Of a stretch of DNA of 64,000 nucleotides, positions 43,378-53,155 are shown in pieces. The notes beneath the pieces are model-generated. The model ran no database searches. It saw only the letters and a program-made list of their open reading frames with translations, and was not told where the DNA came from. Position 1 is the stretch's first letter, and every line of letters begins with the position of its first letter. The DNA is taken from assembly GCA_037693485.1 (NCBI GenBank), contig CM075345.1:92834001-92898000 (forward strand). Direction: 5' to 3'. A program made the translations under genes and the position numbers. Source of the stretch: Kitagawia praeruptora (lineage: Eukaryota; Streptophyta; Magnoliopsida; Apiales; Apiaceae).

Positions 43378-44726
43378 ACACACCATCAAGATCATATAAA
43401 CATCATCAAGGGTATCTAAGACCAGTGGTAACATCCATTTATCACTACCCAAGATTTATCCATACTTATAAAGTTTAAAACATCACAAACCCCTTAAACA
43501 TGTACATACTTGCATCAATCTTTCAAATCAACTTATAACTCATGAAGTTTAAGGTGGGTGTGAGTATTTTACCTTCCTTGGAGTCTTAACAACCTTAACC
43601 AAGCTTAACAAGGCTTGAGATCAAGTCTACAAGCTATTATAACCCTCAAACTTCAAGATCTAAACCAAAGTTCATAAGAAGTTACTATTTACTCAAGAAC
43701 TTCTTGATTTTATTTGAGCAAGCTATACTTAGTGTAAAATCATGAAATTAAATTCTCACCCTGGATATATCATGAAGTAATCCCATAAATATTTTGATAA
43801 TCTTAGGACGAGTAGAGCTTGGAGAAAAATTTCCTTTTCATGGCTATCTTGAAAAGTATCCAGAAAAGTGGAAGAGCAGCAGCAACTTGTCGAATTTATT
43901 TGACCAATCAAAGGACCTTGAAAAATTACGAAATTAAATCTGTAACTCCATATTGATGTATAGAAGAACTGGAATTTGTTTCATGATTTTTAGATGAGGG
44001 GAAGTGGGTGAAAAAAAAATCGGAAAGACACCCCTATAGGGTTTGGTCGGGAATTGCTTGAAAATGGGAGAGAGAGTTTCTTCTTTTTCTTGGATGCTTG
44101 GGTGTGATTAGCAACTGAATTAAGAAGTAAAATTACACTCAAGAATGCAGCCATACCATAGTAAAAGTGTAGGACACCCACTTTCCAACTTTGTCTCCCT
44201 AAATCAAGAAAGTTTGTCCCCTTTACTATTCACTCTAATTTGATTGAATTTGAAATAAGAAGTTTGATTTAAAACTAATTATTTTGCATGGCACTTGCAT
44301 GGCAACTTGCATGTATATCACTCACCTTAATAATCAACCAATGCTTACCATTTAATTCCATATGCAAGTTTGGAGATTTTCTTATAAAAGCGTTTCGTCG
44401 CGTAGAAATTTCTTTCGTCGTTCTTTGAACATTTGTCTTTGAAATTCTTCTAATAATTTACCTAATTCCTTGCCTTGGTATTTAACTTAGCTTAGAGATT
44501 TTCTTAACCTCAATATCCCATATATATACCAATATTTAATAAAAGTGAAACTCTACGTAATCTGACGGTTTCTGCATTCCCTTTCTTCTTTGTACAACGA
44601 TACTTTATTCATAAAAGTATAAATACTTCTTCATTCATATAACATGATCTTAAAAACTTTACATAACTTCCACCAATCGCTGTTTATGATCATTTTAGAA
44701 ATATTACAAAAACCTGGATTCTTACA
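43378..44726 (-). repeat. 5' LTR of gypsy element D, part 3 (5' end of LTR)
   Basis: This continues from 31589 when element C is removed. The right edge CTGGATTCTTACA reads in element orientation as TGTAAGAATCCAG, a common start of Tekay-type LTRs. Together with 9873-9995 and 28897-31589 it gives an LTR of about 4.2 kb. No gene is supported inside it. Confidence 0.6.
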
Positions 44727-46134
44727 GAAATTGACCACACAATTGGACTCCTTGCATCCATTTGAAGCTATACACATCAACAAATCATCTGAAAAATCAA
44801 AGAAATGAAAAACCCTAATTTTTGGCTAAGAACACTAATTTTGTAGATTAATAAGAAAAATTATAGAAATGGGTCGATGGAAAGGGCTATTGTGGAAAGA
44901 AATAAAAATGTAGTTATAAGAGTTTTAAAATAATTTAAGAGTTTTTAAAATAATTAGTTTTAAATTATTTAACACATCAGCACACCATGTGTATAATTTT
45001 TAACACATCAGCACACCACGTCAGTTTTCCATCACGGACGTTACATGGAGTTAACGGCGGTTGGCCAATTGCAAGTTCTAATTACTTTGATGAGTTGGCT
45101 GCAAACTTTTTGAGTTCGATTACCCAACTGCAAGTTGAGTACGAGTTGAGTTATGAAATAGCCAATTAACCCTTTACTATTTTCAGATCAAGAAATCAGA
45201 CTTGGATGAGTTTACAGCACACGCGATGCTCATGAAATTATCTTTAATTTAGTGATGATTTAACAATTATTGTCAAAATGGAAACACTCAGAATCTCAAA
45301 AGAAAACTTAATTACAAATTTTTACATTAATCCTATTCGGTATGTAGAAAACCTACATTGATAATTCTATTTAATGTAAAAAATAAATTATATGATTTAA
45401 ATCATTGACATACATTTTTTCGTATTTCAATATAAATACACTTTGTTCAGTTTACATGTTATTTTTTTATGCTAGATCCATCATTTTTCATCTATTTATT
45501 TTATGATCTAACAATTCTTATTTATTTTGTCATATTGAAGACCAGACTACCGACTACCAAAGTTTTGGACAAAGTCACTTTTACATTTATTATTTAAACT
45601 ATATTTGATTGTTAGTACAACTATCTTCAAATAATAAGAAGGGTATTTTGATTATCAAAACGAAATATAAGTAGATTTCATAAATTAAACAGAATTTTCA
45701 ACGTAAAAAATCGTTAATAGAAACTCTCTTTTGTTTCTGCGTAGTTTTAATTGGAAAATAATTGTTAAACGATCACTAAATTAAAGATTATTTTGTTAAT
45801 TTCATGTTGGCTGTAAAATCGTCCAAATCAAATTTTAAGAATTGAAGATAAAGCATAAATATTAAATTGAACATGTAAAATCTTTTATAATTATATATAT
45901 ATATTTTAATTTTTTAATAACAATTTGACATGTAAATTAATAACATGTAAGTACTAAAATATTAATATAATTATAGATATTATAAAAGGAACCGTGCGTT
46001 GCACGGATTATAAGATAGTAAATAATAAATAATCAATACCCTCTAAATTTGGTCAAACAATTTTCATAAATTCAACTAAAGGAGTTATTATTGATAAAAT
46101 CAATTAGAAATGTATTTAAATTAAAGTAATGAAG
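44727..46134. other. AT-rich intergenic DNA
   Basis: No gene is supported. A 17-bp direct repeat AACACATCAGCACACCA occurs at 44971 and 45002. A short hairpin CCGTGCGTTGCACGG is at 45992-46006. Confidence 0.6.
45992..46006. other. Short GC-rich hairpin, possible Helitron-end relic
   Basis: CCGTGC-GTT-GCACGG is a perfect 6-bp stem in very AT-rich DNA. Hairpins of this type precede the 3' end of plant Helitrons, but the expected CTRR end is not present (TAAGATAGT follows) and no 5' end was found. Confidence 0.25.
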
Positions 46135-46142
46135 GGTCGGAG

Positions 46143-46833
46143 TAGTGCTGTAATCCGAGTCGAGCGGCTCGCGAGCAGCTCGAGCTCGAACTCGTTTAGC
46201 AAGACCCGGCTCGGCTCGAACTCGTAAACAAGTCGAGCTCGGACACAGTTTCAAACTCGTTTATATAAACGAGCCGGACCGGGTATGTGCCGAACTCGAA
46301 TAAAACTCGGCTAAAAAACATAAACTAGACCCGGCTCGAGCTCGTTTAATTCACTGCTATATCATACTATCACTGAAACATCACTGATTCACTAATATAG
46401 GTGAAACAATAAGAATTGAACAATAAAAATTTAATTGAACTAAACAACAATGCATTATGTACAACAATATGTATTTTGTCTACAAATCTACAATCATAGC
46501 AACATCAACAGTCAACACACACAGAGCAGCATCAACACACGGACATCAACATCACAGCAACATCAACACACCGATAGCAGCAACAGTTCCGTTTCTCCTG
46601 TTCAGACCACCGACGATTCATCGTTAATAACACCCACAAGGCCCACAACCCAAACAACCACCAAAACACCACAACTCGTTAATAACCCCTCCGATCTACA
46701 ACCCTCGCCCCACAGAAACATCAAAAACACCATAAGAATCAAGAACCGAAAAAAAAATCGCCGGAAATTCAATTTTTTTTAAAATCGATTTCTGATGGTA
46801 TGGTTGTGTAGATGATGATGAGAGGATCGATTT

Positions 46834-46886
<53 letters not shown>

Positions 46887-47290
46887 GGTTTTGATGTCAA
46901 AGCATGTAGAAAAATGAGTTTGATTATTAGAATATATATGTGTTCTTGAGGAGAGAGAGTGATATTTGAGAGAGAAATTATTGAGAGAGAGACGCAGGTG
47001 GGAGAAGTGATGAAAATGGGAAAAAAACCTGATAAATTATATATTTATATATTCTGAATTTCTGATTATATAAATGAGTTAAACGAGCTACCCGACTCGG
47101 CTCGTTTAAACCCGACTCGTTAGGCTCGCGAGTAAACTCGACCCGACTCGTATGATAAACGAGCCGGGTTCGGACAGGGTTTTCGGCTCGAATAATTTTT
47201 TTGCCCGGCTCGACTCGTTTAAAAATACCCGACTCAAATCACTACCCGGCTCGAACTCGCCCGGCTCGACTCGAATTACAACCCTAGGTA
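46143..47290. mobile_element. hAT-like non-autonomous DNA transposon (1.15 kb)
   Basis: The flanks GGTCGGAG (46135-46142) and GGTCGGAG (47291-47298) are a perfect 8-bp target duplication, the size typical of hAT elements. The left end TAGTGCTGTAATCCGAG and the reverse complement of the right end, TAGGGTTGTAATTCGAG (after 4 extra bases GGTA), form imperfect inverted repeats. Both arms are crowded with GGCTCGACTCG-like units. The interior has a (TA)n run (46838-46882) and no transposase. An open frame at 46450-46782 is low-complexity (His/Gln/Ser/Thr) and not credible as a gene. Confidence 0.8.
46838..46882. repeat. (TA)n microsatellite
   Basis: An uninterrupted alternating TA run of about 45 bp lies inside the hAT-like element. 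Confidence 0.95.
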
Positions 47291-47320
47291 GGTCGGAGTG
47301 ATGTCAATTTTTAGACAAGT

Positions 47321-48198
47321 CACTACTATAAATTTGTACTTGCATAGTGATTCTTTTTTACTTACATAACGCTTTTGTGCGCTATATAAGTCGCCGCTAT
47401 GCAAGCCGCCTCTAAGCAAGTACATATGATTTACATAGATTTTCCTTTTGGCGCTCTACAAGTAACGTGCTTGGAAACGGTTTCTAAAGCGCTATAAAAG
47501 TAGGTGCTATCTAAGTACATCACTTGTATAGTACTTTCTTACGTGCTATGCAAGTGATATATTCAATATATTATATCACTTCAATAATACTTAGAAAAAC
47601 GCTATGTAAATAATACGATTTTTGAAAATTCGTAATTTATTTTTCTTCCATATTTTTGCCTGTTAAAATCTTTAAAAATTCATAAATACAATGAAAAACA
47701 AACAAATGCCGAATACATAATCAAACTTCAAACTCTAATTAACATTAATTCAAATAAAATAGTATAAATGTACAAACAAAGCTTAGTGTCAGATATCATG
47801 CGCTTTCATATTTCTCCTAAAACTATACATAAAATGATCTGAAGGAACTATTAAGTTTTTGAATGCTGAAATCAAGAGCTTTTTTAACAGATCATGGCCA
47901 TGAAATCATATTTCTCCTAAAATTATACATAAAATGATCTTAAGGAGCTGTGTAACCACAGTTTTTGTAACCATATATCGTTTTTGTAACCGCTGTTTAA
48001 GTATGAACTAGCATAATGCTTATCTTAAAAACGCTATCTAAGACTATTTTTGTTTATTTTTTTATTTATTTTTAAGTTTATACATAATAGCTTGTATAGT
48101 GTTTTTTTATAAAACGCTATATAAGTTGTGTACTTGCAAAACATTTTTAAAAAAGTGTTATGTAAGTGGTGTATTTTAAGTACAAATTTATAGTAATG
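47321..48198. mobile_element. Small CACTA-like non-autonomous transposon (878 bp)
   Basis: The left end CACTACTATAAATTTGTACT and the reverse complement of the right end, CATTACTATAAATTTGTACT, are inverted repeats over about 21 bp. They are flanked by a 3-bp duplication AGT (47318-47320 and 48199-48201). Removing one copy with the element joins TTTAGACAAGT to GGTGTCAAAA. Subterminal units such as CGCTATATAAG and CTATGCAAG recur at both ends. No coding region is seen. Confidence 0.8.
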
Positions 48199-49290
48199 AG
48201 TGGTGTCAAAACTAAGGTATATGAAAAATTTGCTAAAAAATATTTATTTCACATAATAGTTGGCATTACTTTAAGGTGCAACTTGTCATTGATATTTTTT
48301 ATATTTTTATTAATGTGAAAAATCATATTTTAAGGACACATATCTACACCAAAATATTAAATTTTGTTATCATTCAATTTAGAGTTTGATTTCTTGTAAT
48401 TACATAATTATATAAAATTTTATTTTATTTTAATTTCTTTAACTTCCACGGGTTCAATTCCTTACAACTATGTAATCATACAAAATTTATTTCTTTCAGT
48501 TTCTTTACCTTAATTTCGGGTTCAATTCTCCATAACTACATAATTAAATAATATTTATTTATTAATATTAATATTTAAATTTCTACTCGTGTTCCCGTGC
48601 TTCACACAGTGCCTGTTTGGCATACATTATTTTATGGACTTATGGACTTATTTTCGGGTAAAAATTTTATATTTTAATATTTTTTTATACAAGTTTTTAA
48701 CGTATGTTTGAGATTTAATAAGTTGCAAAAATAAGTTAGAAAATAAGTTGGAAAGTTAGGAATCTCTAACTTTGTCTTAAAATAAGTTGATATATTGTGG
48801 AAAAAAAATTCCCCAAACACCCCACAGTTAGCATATAGTGTAACGATAGCTTGCCAAAAACAAAGGATTTATACTCTGATGTTCTTTTAATTTGGATTCC
48901 AAATCTTGAAATTGAATATATACTGCACTTTGCACATAAAGAAATTCGAAGTACAATATAGCATCAATGCGCACTACATTATAAGTAAAGAAATACTTGC
49001 GCGTAAGGCATCCCTATCTATAGCTATAGCCATAGGCCATGCATGCATGGTCAAGGATTCCCTCATATATTTCGAGCTCGTCCTTCTGCATCTGCAATTC
49101 TTCCTCTTCTGATATATGATCGATCTTCGTAGAAAACTATATTACATAAACCTTTTCATTATTGTCTGCTCAATATTAAAATTCATAACGAAAAATAAAA
49201 CCGACAAACCTCATATCTGCCTATATAATTTAATCACAACATGCATCTTTTGTATGACGTCCTACATATGCAATAGTCTAATGATATTGC
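48199..49290. other. AT-rich intergenic DNA downstream of the bHLH gene
   Basis: No gene is supported. It contains a possible MITE at 48607-48826 and then the 3' flank of the bHLH gene. The open frames at 48906-49112 and 49116-49403 on the plus strand overlap the antisense of the bHLH last exon or lack any family resemblance. Confidence 0.6.
48607..48826. mobile_element. Possible MITE (imperfect inverted ends)
   Basis: The left end CAGTGCCTGTTTGG and the reverse complement of the right end, CTGTGGGGTGTTTGG, are similar. The interior contains repeated TTATGGACTTA and AATAAGTTG units. No target duplication could be settled. Confidence 0.35.
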
Positions 49291-49959
49291 TTAAAAATCT
49301 AAAATTTCGAAATCCCATATATCCAGCTTCGTTTCTAATTCCATGTAGCGGCAAGATGTTTCAAAAATCAAGTCGTTCAATCTTCTACAGATATTTGCAG
49401 TAGCTTGACAACGTAACGTCGGGTCAGTAGACTGAGAAGTATAATTACAAAAATTATTAAAATTTCAAGCCATTGATAACACCTTAATATACTATATTAT
49501 AAATATAATTAAGCAAGTGATGAATTGTTAAGATGAGACAACCAACCTTGTGATGCAATATGTGGAAAACTGAATTTCCAGTGTCAGAATAAGTGGCTTG
49601 CACAACCTCAGCACCTTGCTGATGAAGCACGTGTATAATATCATTAAAACTAAAGAACGAATCATGTAACCCATGTACTAAAACCATGTCTAGGTCAGGA
49701 CCCATTTCATGAACTTCGAAGTAAGGAGATGCTTTTGTAGTAGAGTACTTGATATCATTCGTTATGAAAGAAGAAGGCTCTCTTTTTTTACTCATTAATT
49801 TCTCCTTCTTGTCTTTGTATTTCTCTAACTCTACTTGTAAGCTTTGAATGTATTTCACTGCTGCATCTATCTTATCTGGAAGTGGTAATCCCTCCTGCAA
49901 TTCATTCATTACTAATCAATTACTGTATTCACACATCGCATCAAAAGGAGAGAGGGAGA

Positions 49960-50010
<51 letters not shown>

Positions 50011-50149
50011 TGGAGTGTTGACGAGGGAGGAGAGAGGTGAGCTTGAAGTAAAGAGTGTTCATTTGACATCTCCTGTTCTTTTCTATATATTTACGTTCCA
50101 TCTTTGGGACTGAATTAGAAGAAGAGTTATAACGATTACTGCTTTCCAT
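49291..50149 (-). CDS. bHLH transcription factor, bHLH162-like, three exons (209 aa)
   Basis: Exons are 50009-50149, 49547-49894 and 49291-49431 (141, 348 and 141 nt), all joining in phase 0. Donors are AAG/GTCTCT and AAG/GTTGGT; acceptors are TTGCAG and TTCTCAG. The start is the ATG of MESSNRYN. The basic region KMERKYIEKNRRCQMN, helix 1 (LYFKLTSLLP), a loop spanning intron 1 and helix 2 (PDKIDAAVKYIQSLQVELEKY) form a bHLH domain at about residues 17-80. The Glu and Arg that contact an E-box are present, while the usual preceding His is not. The middle has an ACT-like fold typical of the family (FEVHEMGPDLDMVLVHGL), and the protein ends LDIWDFEILDF, like bHLH162/118-type proteins. It is a nuclear DNA-binding regulator by family. 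A (GA)n repeat fills most of intron 1. No lesion is seen, making it the one intact host gene here. Confidence 0.88.
49940..50007. repeat. (GA)n microsatellite in intron 1 of the bHLH gene
   Basis: A GA tract, partly GGGA-interrupted on the left, reaches to the 5' splice site of intron 1, whose donor on the minus strand reads GTCTCTCTC. In the gene's sense this is a long CT tract right after the donor. Confidence 0.95.
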
Positions 50150-50261
50150 TAGTCGATCGTTCACTGTTCACAGACCGATATTTCTTATTCCTGCGTGCAG
50201 ATATATGTCATATGTGAAAGAGAGACTTAAAATATTTTTAAAATTAGGCTGCTAGGCATAA

Positions 50262-50271
50262 CTTTATATAG
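50262..50271 (-). promoter_or_regulatory. Probable TATA box of the bHLH gene
   Basis: The minus strand reads CTATATAAAG about 113 bp before the ATG, a close match to the plant TATA consensus in an AT-rich setting. Confidence 0.6.
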
Positions 50272-50604
50272 TGAGAATCGAGAGAGATCCAGTATGTGAA
50301 TTTTTACTAGTGTTTTAGGGACGACAGTGAATAGGCATGTTTTTATGTAGGAAAGTACGTAGAAAGCCTAAAAACGAACGTGTGTCTGTGTCCGGTACCA
50401 TCATCAATGGAATGTCACATTACATTTGTGAATGGAACAGCCGTTGTATTGGAATTTGGAATCCAAATACAAATGGTGGGCACCACAAAATGCAATTCAA
50501 CAGTCCGCGTGTAGACATTTCTACTTGGTACTCCTTGTCGCCTTGTCTGCTTTGTCGCCTTGTCTGGTAGTACAGGTCATTTCAGCTTCATGGCATAAAC
50601 CATA

Positions 50605-50806
50605 CTCCCTCCGTGGTGTTTGGCACGCATTAAGATAGTTATATAATTTATCTTTTTAATTTTTTTATATAAAATTAGAATAATTTTATTTTTATAAAAA
50701 AGAAAAATTAAAAATAAATTATGGAACCATCCTTAAAATTCACCTTAAAATACATGTTAAAAAATAATAAAAAAAAAGTATTAAAAATTGGATGGGACAG
50801 ACGCAA
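50605..50806. mobile_element. Possible Stowaway-like MITE
   Basis: The left end CTCCCTCCGT preceded by TA is the classic Stowaway terminus. The right end GGGACAGACGCAATA is only a weak inverted match. The interior is very AT-rich. Confidence 0.35.
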
Positions 50807-50993
50807 TAAACCTTAAGACTTGGCTTTCCTTGTTTTCATTTTTGTTTTTGCTAAATAAGCCGTCCATGTTATACACTTATACATATTAAAATATAGGTCG
50901 TTTGCCACTGTGCTTTAAAGTTAAAATTATTAGTTTTAAGGAGTCATTTTGCTATTTGTAAATTTATTAGCACATATTTATAAAGATTATGAG

Positions 50994-51503
50994 TGTTGTG
51001 GAACGAAAACTAGGATGTAGTTATTGCGTATTTAATGTTAGGGTTTGTGGAAGTTTCGAGCTTTAATGGCTGATCTAGTGTTTCGTGACTTGACTCGGTC
51101 CTCACGAGATGCCTATGTATCTTGCAAATATCAAGAATCAAGCCAAAAAACGTAGTTCTGTTTGTAGAAGAGTAGGTCCTTATATAGGTGGGGAAAACCC
51201 TAGAATTAGGGTAGAATTAGGATACTTGGTGGGTAAGTTATTACCTTGCCCCAATTCTAGAGCCTTCCAATTGATAAGAAGATAAGTATTTAGAGGTGTA
51301 TGCCTTGGAGGCTACTCCTGATATGATTTAGTTTCCTTTCAAGACTCAATCTTGGAGTCTGAAACTGGCTGATTTATTAATTACGAATTTATTATCATAA
51401 ATAAGGTTTTGGGCCTCATAATTGGGCTTTGACCTTGAACCAACTTAGCTTTATTCAACGTATCATTAAATACGTTTCTAGGACTTACTTTCAGCCCATA
51501 TCA
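50994..51503 (-). repeat. 3' LTR of element F (510 bp)
   Basis: It matches 61157-61687 except for substitutions and a 21-bp unit (AAACCCTAGAATTAGGGTAGA) present once here and twice in the right LTR. Confidence 0.93.
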
Positions 51504-51519
51504 TTTGCCCCCCAACTTC
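51504..51519 (-). other. Polypurine tract of element F
   Basis: The minus strand reads GAAGTTGGGGGGCAAA directly before the 3' LTR. Confidence 0.85.
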
Positions 51520-51914
51520 TAGGAAAACTGATCAGGTTTTCATTGAAGTTAAAAGGTTTATGTACACTAGTGTTTCACATGTATCGTCTCGATGTAAAGT
51601 GTGGAGCGACCTACACATTTACGACGATAGGCCTTGTTCGAGGCTAAGCGATTATTTTTCCAACAACTTTTGTCATTGAATTTCGCTTATTTATTTTAAG
51701 GAATAATTTATAAAATTCCTCGTATTTTTTCATATTTATCCTAATTTTTTAGGATTTTTCTAGCACTCACAGGTATTTTTCTATATTTTCGATTTTATCG
51801 AAAAAATATCAAATTGTGCTTCAAGCATAAAATTATTTTTCTATATTTCTGGAATTTTTGGAATTTTAATCTCCAAAATATAACCATTTAACAATTTTTC
51901 AAAAATTTTCTGCA
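51520..51914 (-). other. Non-coding 3' region of element F before the tandem array
   Basis: No coding region is supported. It is T-rich, with repeats of TTTTTCTATATTT near 51775-51850. Confidence 0.6.
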
Positions 51915-52790
51915 GATGTTCGACCTGGATCGAGGTCGTGAGGCTGGCGACCTCATTTTTCGACCAGAGTCGAGGTCGTACAAGGTCACCAAGATGGCCT
52001 GGTCGCGAGTTTTTCGACCTCCTCCCACGAACTGAAACGAGGTCGTGTGCAGCCTCTGAATCAACCAGATCGTGTGAGACTTGACCTCAATCCACGAGGT
52101 GGATCCAGGTCGTGTAAGGGCCTCCCGTAGAGCAGGTCGTGAGACCTTCGACCTCGACTCACGAAGTGAACCCAGGTCGTGTAGAGAAGCCAAATGAGGC
52201 AGGTCGTGGGGACTATAACCTCACCACACGAGGTGGATCGAGTTCGCGTAAGGTCCTTAAACCTGCCTGGTCGTAAGCCTTGTGGCCTCACCCTACGACG
52301 TGGGTTGAGGTCGTGCAAGGTCATCAAATGCGAGAGGTCGTAAACATATCGACCCTAATCTACGACGTGATTTAAGGTCGTGTACGGTCCTTTCATAGGC
52401 CTCTTCGTGCTAATTGCGACCTCTTCCTACGAGGTGGTTTGAGGTCGTGTAAGCTTTCATTACTTGGCTGTTCGTGAGTTTTACGAGGCCAACCTTCGAA
52501 CTAAACCAAGGTCGTGTAAGGGACAATTACTGGCCTCCTCGTGTCCTATACGATCTCAATTTCGAATTAAATTGAGTTCGTGTAAGGAACAATAATGAGC
52601 TTCCTCGTGGGTTTTACGAACTCAATTTACGAACTGATTTGAGCTCGTATAGAGAGCAATGATGGGCTTCCTCGTGAGCTTTACGAACTCAATTTATGAA
52701 CTGATTTGAGCTCGTATAGAGAGCAATGATGGGCCTCCTCGTGGGCTTTACGAACTGATTTGAGCTCGTGTAATGCACCACACGACCTGG
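51915..52790. repeat. About 66-bp tandem array in the 3' region of element F
   Basis: The phrase GAGGTCGTGTAAG or a variant recurs at about 51921, 51971, 52031, 52107, 52171, 52238, 52307, 52373, 52443, 52509, 52575, 52641, 52707 and 52764. The most regular spacing is 66 bp, exact over the last full copies. Many units contain CGACCTC followed 16-20 bp later by GAGGTCG, so each could fold into a hairpin. Units at the right end are nearly identical to each other while those at the left are diverged. Open frames crossing the array (51888-52193, 52061-52327) come from the repeat and are not taken as genes. Confidence 0.92.
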
Positions 52791-52910
52791 TTTCATGTCG
52801 TAGGTGTTTCTTTTATTTTATTTTGTTAATTATTTATGTAAACTTCTCGATCCTTCCAAAACCTTCTGCAAGCTTCTAGATCTTGGGCCTAGATTTGGGA
52901 CAATGGGCCT

Positions 52911-52930
52911 TAACCGGTTATAACCGGTTG
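52911..52930. promoter_or_regulatory. Paired palindromes upstream of the antisense gene
   Basis: TAACCGGTTA is directly followed by TAACCGGTTG, two copies of the palindrome AACCGGTT 10 bp apart and about 40 bp upstream of the TATA box. This is a plausible binding site for a dimeric or paired regulator; the factor is unknown. Confidence 0.45.
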
Positions 52931-52970
52931 CTTTAGCATCTTAATCGGCCGAATGACCGGCTATTCCTTG

Positions 52971-52978
52971 TATAAAAG
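52971..52978 (+). promoter_or_regulatory. Probable TATA box of the antisense gene in element F
   Basis: TATAAAAG in the phrase CTTGTATAAAAGAGTGAG lies 178 bp before the likely ATG at 53156, with a CT/CA-rich 5' leader after it. It is an excellent plant TATA box on the strand opposite to gag-pol. Confidence 0.65.
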
Positions 52979-53155
52979 AGTGAGAAGTGAACTCATTTCT
53001 CACTTCACTCAAATCATTTCACCAAAATTTCTCTCAAATCCCCCTTTCTCAAGGCGATTTCCGACAAGAGTTTCCCGGCGAAGTTCCTCCTATTGCGGTG
53101 GTTTCTGGGTTTTACGTTGAAGATCATCCTTGAAGCATTCATCTCAAGAACATCC

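Larger units (their letters stand above)
50150..50993 (-). promoter_or_regulatory. Upstream region of the bHLH gene
   Basis: No gene is supported in this stretch. It contains the probable TATA box at 50262-50271 and a possible Stowaway-like MITE from 50605. It ends at the 3' LTR of element F at 50994, so the intact upstream region is at most about 840 bp. Confidence 0.5.

Noticed and set aside
45992..46006. Helitron 3' end
   Set aside because: A hairpin is present, but there is no CTRR terminus and no matching 5' TC end; kept only as a low-confidence note.
46450..46782. 110-codon plus-strand frame rich in His, Gln, Ser and Thr
   Set aside because: Low-complexity sequence inside a hAT-like element; no domain and no start context.
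48906..49403. Two plus-strand frames near the bHLH gene
   Set aside because: The second overlaps the antisense of bHLH exon 3, which has matching splice sites and a family-typical C-terminus; the first has no support.
51888..52327. Overlapping minus-strand frames over the 66-bp array
   Set aside because: They follow from a repeat period divisible by three and do not resemble a protein family.
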